From Streptomyces koelreuteriae (GTDB lineage Bacteria; Actinomycetota; Actinomycetes; Streptomycetales; Streptomycetaceae): a stretch of 64,000 nucleotides of DNA. Below, in pieces: positions 16,257 to 24,332 of the stretch; the stretch's first letter is position 1; each line of letters begins with the position of its first letter. The notes beneath the pieces are model-generated. The model searched no databases and was not told the origin of the DNA. It saw nothing but the letters and a program-made list of their open reading frames with translations. The position numbers and the translations under genes are program-made. Location of the stretch: the NCBI RefSeq assembly GCF_018604545.1, contig NZ_CP075896.1:4526001-4590000 (forward strand). The letters run 5' to 3'.

Positions 16257-16961
16257 TCAGGCGCTCTCCGCCTCCGAAGCCACCGCCTGAATCTCCGGCT
16301 GCACATCCGTCTGAAGCTCATCCGCGTGCTCACCCGTCACCAGGTACACCACGCGCTTGGCGACCGAGACCGCGTGGTCGGCGAAGCGCTCGTAGTAACG
16401 GCCCAGCAGCGTGACGTCGACGGCCGTCTCGATGCCGTGCTTCCAGCGGTCGTCCATCAGGTGCTGGAAGAGGGTGCGGTGCAGCAGGTCCATCTCGTCG
16501 TCGTCCTGCTCCAGCTGGAGCGCCAGGTCGACGTCCTTGGTGATGATGACCTCCGCGGCCTTGGCCATCAGGCGCTGCGCGAGCTGGCCCATCTCCAGGA
16601 TCGTGGCGTGCAGGTCGCTCGGGACCGCGCGGTCCGGGTAGCGCAGGCGCGCGAGCTTCGCGACGTGCTGGGCGAGGTCGCCCGAGCGCTCCAGGTCGGC
16701 CGACATCCGCAGCGACGTGACGACGATGCGCAGGTCCGTGGCGACGGGCTGCTGGCGGGCCAGCAGGGCTATGGCCCGGGCCTCCAGGTCGTGCTGGAGC
16801 TCGTCGACCTTCTGGTCGGCCTCGATGACGGCCTCGGCCAGCTTCAGGTCGGAGTCGAGCATGGCGGTGGTGGCGCGCCCGATCGCCGATCCGACCAGCC
16901 GGGCCATTTCCACCAGACTGTCGCTGATCGAGTCCAGTTCCTCGTGGTACGCGTCCCGCAT
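16257..16961 (-). CDS. phoU: Phosphate signalling regulator PhoU
   Basis: PhoU damps the PhoR-PhoP response and links it to phosphate transport. The 234-residue protein is all helical, with two three-helix bundles. Metal-binding E/D-x3-D patterns appear in RMSADLERSGDLAQHVAKLA and in RYYERFADHAVSVAKRV. The length is usual for the family. The ATG at 16961 is preceded by AGAGGGAAG. It is divergent from phoR with a PHO box in the shared promoter region, the same organisation as in S. coelicolor. Confidence 0.95.
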   Translation of the reverse strand: MRDAYHEELDSISDSLVEMARLVGSAIGRATTAMLDSDLKLAEAVIEADQKVDELQHDLEARAIALLARQQPVATDLRIVVTSLRMSADLERSGDLAQHVAKLARLRYPDRAVPSDLHATILEMGQLAQRLMAKAAEVIITKDVDLALQLEQDDDEMDLLHRTLFQHLMDDRWKHGIETAVDVTLLGRYYERFADHAVSVAKRVVYLVTGEHADELQTDVQPEIQAVASEAESA

Positions 16962-17156
16962 CAGGCTTCCCTCTCGTGCGTCTGTGTCGGGGGTTCGAGG
17001 GCGGTGGCCCACGGAGCGAGCCAGACCCACCGAACGAGCCGTGGCCCACCCATCGAGCCAGGGCCCACCGAACAACCGGCGGTACGACCGTCGTATGACC
17101 GACGGCCCGAACCCCACGCTCCCACGTTCCGGCCCGTACGCGTCCGTTTCCGTCAT

Positions 17157-17189
17157 CCCAAATGAACCAATACTGGCTCCAAGGTGAAC
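17157..17189 (-). promoter_or_regulatory. PHO box (PhoP operator) between phoU and phoR
   Basis: On the minus strand three 11-bp direct repeat units follow one another: GTTCACCTTGG (17189-17179), AGCCAGTATTG (17178-17168) and GTTCATTTGGG (17167-17157). The first and third fit the Streptomyces PhoP unit GTTCACC and the middle one is degenerate, a common pattern. The surrounding 301-bp space (16962-17262) has no gene. It also holds loose repeats of a CCCACCGAAC motif near 17025-17075. Confidence 0.85.
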
Positions 17190-17262
17190 TCTGGGCGACG
17201 AGTGTTCGAGGTCGCAGTCCGACGGCTGTGGCCCGTGCCCGTGCCATGCCTAACCTGGGTGC

Positions 17263-18552
17263 ATGGACGTGAACGCGGCGGTCGCCGCAGTGGCTGCGAT
17301 CGCCGGGGTGCTCACCGGTGTCATCGCCATGCTGGCGTTCCGGTGGAGCGAGCGCGAGCAGAAGCGCCCCACCCGTACCTCCCTGCACACGGACCCGGTG
17401 CTTCCGCCGGGCGTGGACACCGTCCTGTCGGTCCTGAGGTCCTCCGCCGTCGTCCTCGACGAGGCGGACGCGGTGGTCAAGGCGAGCTCGGCGGCGTACG
17501 CCCTCGGGCTGGTCCGCGGCGGCAAGCTCGCCGTCGAGCCGATGCTGCAGATGGCCCGGGACACCCGGCGCGACGGGGAGATACGCCAGGTGGAGCTGGA
17601 CCTGCCGCGGCGCGGTACCGGACGCGGAGAGGCCCTGGCCGTCTCCGCGCGGGTCGCGCCGCTCGGGTCCCGGCTGGTGCTGCTGCTCGTGGAGGACCTC
17701 ACCGAGGCCCGCCGGATCGAGGCGGTCCGGCGCGACTTCGTCGCCAACGTGAGCCATGAGCTGAAGACCCCGGTCGGCGCCCTCTCCCTGCTCTCCGAGG
17801 CCGTCATGGACGCCTCCGACGACCCCGAGGCCGTGGAGCGCTTCGCCGGACGCATGCAGATCGAGGCCACCCGGCTGACCAGCCTGGTGCAGGAGCTCAT
17901 CGACCTCTCCCGGGTGCAGAACGACGACCCGCTGGAGGACGCCGAGCCGGTCCGCGTCGACGAACTCGTCGCCGAGGCCATCGACCGCTGCCGGCACCAG
18001 GCCGGCACCAAACAGATCACCATGGCCGCGGGCGGCACCGCCGACCTGCACGTATGGGGAAACCGCGGCCAGCTCGCCGCCGCCCTCGGCAACCTCGTCG
18101 AGAACGCGGTCAACTACTCGCCCGCCCGGACCCGCGTCGGCATAGCCGCCCGCAGGGTGAACGCGTCCGGCGGGGAACACATCGAGATCGCCGTCACCGA
18201 CCAGGGCATCGGCATCTCCGACAAGGACAAGGAGCGCATCTTCGAGCGCTTCTACCGCGTCGATCCCGCCCGCTCCCGTGCCACCGGTGGTACGGGACTG
18301 GGGCTGGCGATCGTGAAGCACGTGGCCGCCTCGCACGGCGGGGAGGTCTCCGTGTGGAGCGCCGAGAACCAGGGCTCCACCTTCACGCTGCGGCTGCCGG
18401 AGGCGGGCGTGGCCCGCGACCGCGCACAGCAGCCCGCCCGAGAGATACGCGCAGGAGGCGCGGGCCTCGACGAGGAGGCCGGGCGGTCCACCCCCACATC
18501 CCCCGAATCAACCGCGTACGAAACGCTTCCCGCCCCGGAGGTCCTTCCGTGA
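17263..18552 (+). CDS. phoR: Sensor histidine kinase PhoR (SenX3-like)
   Basis: PhoR senses phosphate limitation and phosphorylates PhoP. The 429-residue protein has one N-terminal membrane segment (about residues 5-25), a PAS-like region (about 50-145), a dimerisation and phosphoacceptor domain with VSHELKTP (His165), and a HATPase_c domain with N-box NLVENAVNYS, G1 DQGIGI, and G2 GGTGLGLAIVKH. The C-terminal tail of about 45 residues is Ala/Pro-rich. The stop overlaps the GTG of phoP, so the pair is coupled. Expression is probably controlled by the upstream PHO box. Confidence 0.95.
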   Translation: MDVNAAVAAVAAIAGVLTGVIAMLAFRWSEREQKRPTRTSLHTDPVLPPGVDTVLSVLRSSAVVLDEADAVVKASSAAYALGLVRGGKLAVEPMLQMARDTRRDGEIRQVELDLPRRGTGRGEALAVSARVAPLGSRLVLLLVEDLTEARRIEAVRRDFVANVSHELKTPVGALSLLSEAVMDASDDPEAVERFAGRMQIEATRLTSLVQELIDLSRVQNDDPLEDAEPVRVDELVAEAIDRCRHQAGTKQITMAAGGTADLHVWGNRGQLAAALGNLVENAVNYSPARTRVGIAARRVNASGGEHIEIAVTDQGIGISDKDKERIFERFYRVDPARSRATGGTGLGLAIVKHVAASHGGEVSVWSAENQGSTFTLRLPEAGVARDRAQQPAREIRAGGAGLDEEAGRSTPTSPESTAYETLPAPEVLP

Positions 18553-19229
18553 CCCGAGTGCTCGTCGTCGAGGACGAGGAGTCCTTCTCCGACGCCCTGT
18601 CGTACATGCTCCGCAAGGAGGGCTTCGAGGTCGCGGTCGCGACCACGGGCCCCGACGGACTCGACGAGTTCGAGCGCAACGGCGCCGACCTCGTCCTCCT
18701 CGACCTGATGCTGCCCGGCCTGCCGGGCACCGAGGTGTGCCGCCAGCTGCGCGGCCGCTCCAACGTCCCCGTCATCATGGTGACCGCCAAGGACAGCGAG
18801 ATCGACAAGGTGGTCGGCCTGGAGATAGGAGCCGACGACTACGTCACCAAGCCCTTCTCCTCGCGCGAGCTGGTCGCCCGTATCCGGGCCGTGCTGCGCC
18901 GCCGCGGCGAGCCCGAGGAGGTCACCCCGGCCGCGCTGGAGGCCGGCCCGGTCCGTATGGACGTCGACCGGCACGTGGTCACCGTCGGCGGCACCAAGAT
19001 CGACCTGCCGCTGAAGGAGTTCGACCTGCTGGAGATGCTGCTGCGCAACGCCGGGCGTGTCCTGACCCGCATGCAGCTCATCGACCGGGTCTGGGGCGCC
19101 GACTACGTCGGTGACACCAAGACCCTCGACGTCCACGTCAAGCGCCTGCGCGCCAAGATCGAGCCGGACCCGGGCGCCCCGCGTTACCTGGTGACGGTCC
19201 GCGGCCTCGGCTACAAGTTCGAGCCGTAA
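18549..19229 (+). CDS. phoP: Response regulator PhoP
   Basis: PhoP controls phosphate-starvation genes and, in Streptomyces, antibiotic production. The 226-residue protein has a receiver domain with the acidic pair VEDEE, phospho-acceptor Asp52 in LLDLMLPG, and the conserved Thr and Lys in VTAKDSE and DYVTKPFSS. An OmpR-type winged helix follows (LPLKEFDLLEMLLRNAGRVL, then VHVKRLRAKIEPDP and GLGYKFEP). The GTG start at 18549 overlaps the phoR stop (GTGA) and follows GGAGG. The open frame reaches further upstream, but only as a shadow of phoR. A strong terminator follows. Confidence 0.95.
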   Translation: MTRVLVVEDEESFSDALSYMLRKEGFEVAVATTGPDGLDEFERNGADLVLLDLMLPGLPGTEVCRQLRGRSNVPVIMVTAKDSEIDKVVGLEIGADDYVTKPFSSRELVARIRAVLRRRGEPEEVTPAALEAGPVRMDVDRHVVTVGGTKIDLPLKEFDLLEMLLRNAGRVLTRMQLIDRVWGADYVGDTKTLDVHVKRLRAKIEPDPGAPRYLVTVRGLGYKFEP

Positions 19230-19295
19230 GCCGCCGCACGGTCCGAGCCGTGAGCCGCACGCCGGCGGCGGAAGCGGGCGGAGACAGACGGAAAC

Positions 19296-19332
19296 AGAAG
19301 GGGCGGGACCTCCAGGAGGTCCCGCCCCTTCT
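19296..19332. terminator. 16-bp hairpin terminator after phoP
   Basis: AGAAGGGGCGGGACCT (19296-19311) pairs perfectly with AGGTCCCGCCCCTTCT (19317-19332) around five bases. It lies between the converging phoP and lipoprotein genes and can end both transcripts. Confidence 0.85.
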
Positions 19333-19358
19333 CCGTCTCTGACGGCGTCTACGGCCGC

Positions 19359-20075
19359 TCAGTGCCCGGCGCCCGCGCCACCCGTCGCGCTCGCCGAGGC
19401 CGCGTCGGTCGGCGTGCCCGGCGACTCGTGACCGCCCGGCGTCTCACCACCGGCGGGGCTCTCCGTACCGGCCGGCGCGCCCGACTCGCCCTCGGCGGGC
19501 GAACCCGACGGCGAACCGGACGGCGAACCGGACGGGGCACCCGACGCGCCCGGCGCGGCCGGGACCTCGCTCGGGCCCCACTCGGCGAAGTAGTGCTCGG
19601 CGGGGACGACGAACGCGCGCAGGCTCACGTCACCGGTCTTGCTGAAGGTGAAGGTGACCTTCTGGGCGTTGCCGTCCTGGACGGCCTCACGGCTGCTCGC
19701 CAGGCTGGCCGTGGCGTTGCCCTTGCCGCCCAGGATCAGCGAACCGCCGGCCGGGATGCTGAGGCTGCCGCCCTTGGCGGGCTTGAGCTCGGCGGTCTTG
19801 CCGGTGCCGGGGAGGGTGATGGACTCCAGCGTCTCGGCGGACTTGCCGGAGTTGAAGAAGGTCGCGGAGATCGCGGCCGGGCCGGTCGACTCCAGGTCGG
19901 GCTGGGTGATCACGATCGCGTTCTGGATCTTGATGTCGCCGACGCTGGTCGCCGCGTTGTCCGGCTTGATCTCCAGCGTCTGGGCGCTGTTGCCGGCGCC
20001 GCACGCGGCGAGCGAGGCGATCGAGAACGCGACGGCGGCAGCGGCGAGGGCGCCACGTCGAAGGCTGCTGCTCAC
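19359..20075 (-). CDS. DUF461-type lipoprotein
   Basis: The 238-residue product has a lipoprotein signal (RRGALAAAAVAFSIASLAAC) with lipobox LAAC near residue 25. A beta-rich domain related to the DUF461/PCuAC copper-chaperone group follows. A long C-terminal tail of Gly, Ser, Pro and Glu repeats (GSPSGSPSGSP) probably spans the wall. The His/Met metal ligands of true PCuAC proteins are not obvious. I chose the GTG at 20075, downstream of AAGGAG, because it places the signal peptide correctly; the longer frame to 20276 has no such fit. Confidence 0.8.
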   Translation of the reverse strand: MSSSLRRGALAAAAVAFSIASLAACGAGNSAQTLEIKPDNAATSVGDIKIQNAIVITQPDLESTGPAAISATFFNSGKSAETLESITLPGTGKTAELKPAKGGSLSIPAGGSLILGGKGNATASLASSREAVQDGNAQKVTFTFSKTGDVSLRAFVVPAEHYFAEWGPSEVPAAPGASGAPSGSPSGSPSGSPAEGESGAPAGTESPAGGETPGGHESPGTPTDAASASATGGAGAGH

Positions 20076-20230
20076 GGCGGCGGCAACTCCTTGACTCGAG
20101 CAGGGCGGCCGATAAAGCCGCCCTAAGTGTGTGTCAGCAGGCCTCAGGTTACCGAGCCGTTCCCGCGCGGCCGCACCCGACCCCCCGGCACCTCTGATCC
20201 CACCTCTGTCACAACTGACTCCCGCATCAC

Positions 20231-20250
20231 ATGTGACTCCTGGGTCACAT
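20231..20250. promoter_or_regulatory. GTGAC-type palindrome upstream of the lipoprotein gene
   Basis: ATGTGAC (20231-20237) and GTCACAT (20244-20250) are perfect 7-bp arms with a 6-bp spacer, about 155 bp before the lipoprotein start. It resembles a Crp-type site but the spacing is two bases too long, so the binding protein is uncertain. Confidence 0.45.
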
Positions 20251-20331
20251 TGGCGGAGTGCTCGTCCGGCATTCACATAAGAGCCCCGCGCGGTACCGCA
20301 AAACTTCCGTGAAGGAATGCGCGGACCACCT

Positions 20332-20379
20332 CGGAATTGATCACCGACGGCTCCTCCGGAGGCCCTGTGATCAATTCCG
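20332..20379. other. Long inverted repeat with 13-bp arms
   Basis: CGGAATTGATCAC (20332-20344) and GTGATCAATTCCG (20367-20379) match perfectly around 22 bases that themselves contain CCTCCGGAGG. It is AT-richer than its surroundings. It could be a terminator-like structure or a protein site. Confidence 0.85.
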
Positions 20380-20618
20380 GATTCGACCTGAACCCCGCTC
20401 GGCCGTCCGAACGGAGTAGCGGAAGTCGATCATACGGAACGGGACATATCGGGATGTTCAGCCGTCTGGAGGGTGCTTCGGATGCGTGTAACGTACGCGT
20501 TTCGCTCGCCCCGGACAGCCGCTCCCACCTGCGAATACCTTCTTCCATCCCCTTGTCGAAGCACGTTCCTGTCGGACTTGTCAAGCCCCGAGATATGCCC
20601 TGACCTGCGAAAACGCCA

Positions 20619-20647
20619 TTCAGAACCCGCAGTTTCCGTGTTACCCT
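20619..20647 (+). promoter_or_regulatory. Candidate housekeeping promoter of carD
   Basis: TTCAGA at 20619-20624 and TACCCT at 20642-20647 are 17 bp apart and resemble -35 and -10 boxes for the principal sigma factor. The start codon lies about 22 bases after the expected transcription start. Confidence 0.4.
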
Positions 20648-20675
20648 GGATAGCCACGGAAGGGGTACCTGTCAC

Positions 20676-21158
20676 ATGACGTTCAAGGTTGGCGACACCG
20701 TGGTCTATCCCCATCACGGGGCCGCGCTGATCGAGGCTATCGAAACTCGTCAGATCAAAGGCGTGGACAAGACCTACTTGGTGCTGAAGGTCGCCCAGGG
20801 CGACCTGACGGTGCGTGTGCCAGCGGACAATGCGGAGTTCGTCGGCGTGCGTGATGTGGTCGGTCAGGACGGGCTGGACCGGGTCTTCGAGGTGCTGCGC
20901 GCACCGTACGCCGAGGAGCCCACGAACTGGTCCCGTCGATACAAGGCAAACCTGGAGAAGCTCGCCTCCGGCGATGTCATCAAGGTCGCGGAAGTCGTGC
21001 GTGACCTGTGGCGTCGTGAGCGCGAGCGCGGACTCTCCGCGGGCGAGAAGCGCATGCTCGCCAAGGCCCGCCAGATTCTGGTGAGCGAACTCGCCCTCGC
21101 GGAGAACACCAACGAGGACAAGGCCGAGGCCCTGCTCGACGAGGTGCTCGCCTCCTGA
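20676..21158 (+). CDS. carD: CarD family RNA polymerase-binding regulator
   Basis: CarD binds the RNA polymerase beta subunit and stabilises open complexes, especially at rRNA and housekeeping promoters. The 160-residue product has the N-terminal RID/Tudor-like domain (MTFKVGDTVVYPHHGAALIE) and a helical C-terminal DNA-binding domain with NWSRRYKANLEKLASGDVIK and RERGLSAGEKRMLAKARQIL. The length is as expected. The ATG is preceded by GGAAGGGG about 10 bases upstream. It precedes ispD by about 290 bp with no clear terminator; these genes are neighbours in other actinomycetes. Confidence 0.95.
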   Translation: MTFKVGDTVVYPHHGAALIEAIETRQIKGVDKTYLVLKVAQGDLTVRVPADNAEFVGVRDVVGQDGLDRVFEVLRAPYAEEPTNWSRRYKANLEKLASGDVIKVAEVVRDLWRRERERGLSAGEKRMLAKARQILVSELALAENTNEDKAEALLDEVLAS

Positions 21159-21452
21159 GGCGAAACCCGTCGATCAGCACTCTGCTTGATGCTTGATCCA
21201 CGCTGCACATCGAAATGCCGCGGTGCCCGATGACGAATTTCCTGTCGCCGGGCGCTGCGGCATGTTCGTACTCGGATGCCGGTGCACCGCCACTCCGGGA
21301 TGTGTTATCACTCACGCCCCGGTTGTTTGGCGTGCCGGGCCCGGGCAGCCGGCTCGACCAGCGTCACGGAAGGGTCCGGTCGAGCGCGTCGCGCCCGGCA
21401 CTCCTCCAGGCCATACCCACGCCAGGCCAGAACACAAACCTGACAGGAACCG

Positions 21453-22217
21453 ATGTCTGACGAATCACGCCCTGCGCCGCCGGCCGCCCCCGCGGCAGCC
21501 CGTACGGCGGCCGTGATCCCGGCCGCCGGCCGCGGTGTACGGCTCGGCCCCGGCGCCCCCAAGGCGCTGCGCGCGCTGAGCGGCACGCCCATGCTCATCC
21601 ACGCGGTCCGCGCGCTGGCCGCCTCCCGTGCCGTCTCCCTGGTCGTCGTGGTGGCCCCGCCCGACGGTGCCGCCGAGGTCAGGTCGCTGCTCGACGCGCA
21701 CGCGCTGCCCGAGCGGACGGACTTCCTCGTCGTCCCGGGCGGGCAGACCCGCCAGGAGTCCGTGAAGCTCGGCCTGGACGCGCTGCCGTCCGGCCACGAC
21801 ATCGTCCTGGTGCACGACGCGGCCCGCCCGCTGGTGCCGGTGGACACCGTCGACGCCGTGATCGAGGCCGTACGGGACGGTGCCCCGGCCGTGGTCCCGG
21901 CGCTGCCGCTCGCCGACACCGTCAAGCAGGTCGAGCCCGCGCGGACCCCCGGCGAGCCGGAGCCGGTCGTCGCCACGCCGGAGCGCGCGCTGCTGCGCGC
22001 CGTGCAGACCCCGCAGGGCTTCGACCGGGCCACGCTGGTCCGGGCGCACGAGACCGTGACCGGCGAGGTCACCGACGACGCAGGCATGGTCGAGCAGCTC
22101 GGCCTCACCGTCGTCGCCGTGCCCGGCCACGAGGAGGCCTTCAAGGTCACCCGCCCCCTCGACCTGGTCCTCGCGGAGGCGGTCCTGGCCCGCAGGAGGC
22201 TCAACGATGGCTTCTGA
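21453..22217 (+). CDS. ispD: 2-C-methyl-D-erythritol 4-phosphate cytidylyltransferase
   Basis: IspD makes CDP-methylerythritol from MEP and CTP in the non-mevalonate isoprenoid pathway. The 254-residue protein has the nucleotide-binding start VIPAAGRGVRLGPGAPKAL (about residues 24-42), the conserved QESVKLGLDAL, VLVHDAARPLVP and the C-terminal TDDAGMVEQLG region. The 254-bp N-terminal coding region before the motif includes an Ala/Pro-rich extension. It overlaps ispF by 11 bp, a coupled arrangement seen in many bacteria that supplies consecutive enzymes of one pathway. Confidence 0.95.
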   Translation: MSDESRPAPPAAPAAARTAAVIPAAGRGVRLGPGAPKALRALSGTPMLIHAVRALAASRAVSLVVVVAPPDGAAEVRSLLDAHALPERTDFLVVPGGQTRQESVKLGLDALPSGHDIVLVHDAARPLVPVDTVDAVIEAVRDGAPAVVPALPLADTVKQVEPARTPGEPEPVVATPERALLRAVQTPQGFDRATLVRAHETVTGEVTDDAGMVEQLGLTVVAVPGHEEAFKVTRPLDLVLAEAVLARRRLNDGF

Positions 22218-22701
22218 CGACTTCCCGCTGCCCCAGGTCGGCATCGGCACCGACATCCACGCCTTCGAGGACGGCCGCGAGCTGTGGTGCGCCGGCCTGA
22301 AGTGGGAGGGCGAGGGCCCTGGCCTGGCAGGCCACTCCGACGCGGACGTCGTAGCCCACGCCGCCTGCAACGCCCTCTTCTCCGCGGCGGGCCTCGGCGA
22401 TCTGGGTCAGCACTTCGGCACGGGCCGCCCGGAGTGGTCCGGCGCATCGGGCGTCGCCCTCCTGACGGAGGCGTCCCGCATCGTCCGCGAGGCCGGTTTC
22501 CGCATCGGCAACATCGCCGTACAGGTGGTGGGCCCGCGACCGAAGATCGGGAAGCGGCGGGACGAGGCGCAGAAGATCCTTTCGGAGGCGGCCGGAGCAC
22601 CGGTATCGGTGTCGGGGGCAACAACAGACGGTTTGGGCTTCCCCGGACGCGACGAGGGCCTGATGGCGGTGGCAACGGCCCTGGTCGTGAAACGGGGATG
22701 A
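22207..22701 (+). CDS. ispF: 2-C-methyl-D-erythritol 2,4-cyclodiphosphate synthase
   Basis: IspF forms the cyclic diphosphate in isoprenoid precursor synthesis and acts as a trimer with a zinc and a second divalent metal. The 164-residue product shows the metal ligands in GIGTDIHAF and in GHSDADVVAHA, and the conserved TTDGLGFPGRDEGLMAVA near the C-terminus. The length is normal. It starts inside the end of ispD, so the two are translationally coupled. A dispersed repeat lies just after its stop. Confidence 0.95.
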   Translation: MASDDFPLPQVGIGTDIHAFEDGRELWCAGLKWEGEGPGLAGHSDADVVAHAACNALFSAAGLGDLGQHFGTGRPEWSGASGVALLTEASRIVREAGFRIGNIAVQVVGPRPKIGKRRDEAQKILSEAAGAPVSVSGATTDGLGFPGRDEGLMAVATALVVKRG

Positions 22702-22716
22702 CCGGTCCGACTCTTA

Positions 22717-22743
22717 GGGGCGCGGGGAACTGCGCGACAAGCC
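22717..22743 (+). repeat. Dispersed 27-bp intergenic repeat, copy 1
   Basis: GGGGCGCGGGGAACTGCGCG followed by ACAAGCC. An exact inverse copy lies at 55685-55711, and the window ends inside a third at 63990-64000. It sits between ispF and cysS. The same sequence is common between genes in Streptomyces genomes. Confidence 0.9.
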
Positions 22744-22804
22744 CCCACGCACCCGCACGCGGGAACGGTGCCGTACATACGCCACGGCCTACTACCCTGG
22801 TGTC

Positions 22805-24202
22805 GTGACTATTCGCCTGTACGACACCAGCGCCCGGCAGATCCGTGACTTCACCCCGCTCACGCCGGGTTGCGTCTCGATCTACCTGTGTGGTGCCACC
22901 GTGCAGGCCGCCCCGCACATCGGCCACATCCGCTCCGGCCTGAACTTCGACATCCTGCGCCGCTGGTTCGCCTACCGCGGCTACGACGTCACGTTCGTGC
23001 GGAACGTCACCGACATCGACGACAAGATCATCGCCAAGTCGGCCGACCAGAACCGCCCCTGGTGGTCCATCGGCTACGAGAACGAGCGCGCGTTCAACGA
23101 CGGCTACGACGCCCTCGGCTGCCTCCCGCCGACCTACGAGCCGCGTGCCACCGGCCACATCACCGAGATGGTCGAGATGATGCGCGGCCTCATCGAGCGC
23201 GGGCACGCCTACGAGGCCGACGGCAACGTCTACTTCGACGTGCGCTCCTTCCCGGGCTACCTGGAGCTGTCCAACCAGGAGCTGGACAACCTCCAGCAGC
23301 CGTCCGGCGCCGGCGAGACCGGCAAGCGCGACCCGCGCGACTTCGCCATGTGGAAGGCGGCGAAGCCGGGCGAGCCCAGCTGGGAGACGCCGTGGGGCCG
23401 CGGCCGCCCGGGCTGGCACCTGGAGTGCTCGGCGATGGCGCACAAGTACCTCGGCACCGCCTTCGACATCCACGGCGGCGGCCTCGACCTGGTCTTCCCG
23501 CACCACGAGAACGAGATCGCCCAGGCCAAGGCCTACGGCGACGAATTCGCGCGGTACTGGGTGCACAACGCCTGGGTCACCATGAGCGGCGAGAAGATGT
23601 CCAAGTCGCTCGGCAACTCGGTCCTGGTCAGCGAGATGGTCAAGCGCTGGCGTCCCATCGTGCTGCGCTACTACCTCGGCACCCCGCACTACCGCTCGAT
23701 GATCGAGTACAGCGAGGAGGCACTGCGCGAGGCCGAGTCGGCGTTCGCGCGGATCGAGGGCTTCGTGCAGCGCGTGGTGGAGAAGGCCGGCGTCGTCGAG
23801 CCCGCCCCCGAGGTGCCGCTCGCCTTCGCCGAGGCCATGGACGACGACCTGGGCGTGCCCCAGGCGCTCGCCGTGGTGCACACCACCGTCCGCCAGGGCA
23901 ACAGCGCGCTGGCCGCCGACGACAAGGAAGCCGCCGTGGCCCGGCTCGCCGAGGTCCGCGCGATGCTCGGCGTCCTCGGCCTCGACCCGCTCGACGAGCA
24001 CTGGGCCGGGGAAGGCGACCGCGGCGAAGACCTGCACGGCGTGGTCGACACGCTGGTCCGCATGGTCCTCGACCAGCGCGAGGCCGCCCGGGCCCGCAAG
24101 GACTGGCCCACCGCGGACGCCATCCGCGACCAGCTCGGCCAGTCCGGCCTGGTCATCGAGGACAGCCCGCAGGGCCCGCGCTGGAGCCTCGGCCCCCGCT
24201 GA
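22805..24202 (+). CDS. cysS: Cysteinyl-tRNA synthetase
   Basis: CysRS charges tRNA-Cys. The 465-residue class I enzyme has the zinc-ligand Cys29 in LCGATVQ, the HIGH motif at residues 38-41, the second zinc site in WHLECSAMA and HPHHENEIAQ-like sequence (FPHHENEIAQ), and KMSKS at residues 264-268. The C-terminal helical domain carries DYPTADAIRDQL-type residues (KDWPTADAIRDQL). The start is GTG at 22805. It lies in the ispD-ispF-cysS-rlmB run conserved across actinomycetes. Confidence 0.95.
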   Translation: MTIRLYDTSARQIRDFTPLTPGCVSIYLCGATVQAAPHIGHIRSGLNFDILRRWFAYRGYDVTFVRNVTDIDDKIIAKSADQNRPWWSIGYENERAFNDGYDALGCLPPTYEPRATGHITEMVEMMRGLIERGHAYEADGNVYFDVRSFPGYLELSNQELDNLQQPSGAGETGKRDPRDFAMWKAAKPGEPSWETPWGRGRPGWHLECSAMAHKYLGTAFDIHGGGLDLVFPHHENEIAQAKAYGDEFARYWVHNAWVTMSGEKMSKSLGNSVLVSEMVKRWRPIVLRYYLGTPHYRSMIEYSEEALREAESAFARIEGFVQRVVEKAGVVEPAPEVPLAFAEAMDDDLGVPQALAVVHTTVRQGNSALAADDKEAAVARLAEVRAMLGVLGLDPLDEHWAGEGDRGEDLHGVVDTLVRMVLDQREAARARKDWPTADAIRDQLGQSGLVIEDSPQGPRWSLGPR

Positions 24203-24332
24203 GACAAGGCCCACGGCTGATCGACTGTGCCGCCCGGGCCTCCGGGCGGCACACTGCAGAGACATAACAAGCACAGACGCAACAGACGTACGCAGACGTA
24301 CGTACGAACCACTTCACGGAGACGGGTAGCTC

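Larger units (their letters stand above)
20076..20675. other. 600-bp intergenic region before carD
   Basis: No convincing gene is present. The region holds a 20-bp palindrome (20231-20250), a long inverted repeat (20332-20379), a carD promoter candidate (20619-20647) and a TTCCGTG/CACGGAA inverted repeat (20634-20661) over the expected carD transcription start. The last feature could be a 5'-UTR hairpin or an operator. Confidence 0.7.

Noticed and set aside
20337..20603. 88-residue gene upstream of carD
   Set aside because: It starts inside the long inverted repeat, has no ribosome-binding site or recognisable sequence, and its composition is not coding-like.
21308..24274. 988-residue minus-strand frame opposite ispD, ispF and cysS
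   Set aside because: All three plus-strand genes have full catalytic motifs; the long antisense frame has none and spans several unrelated genes.
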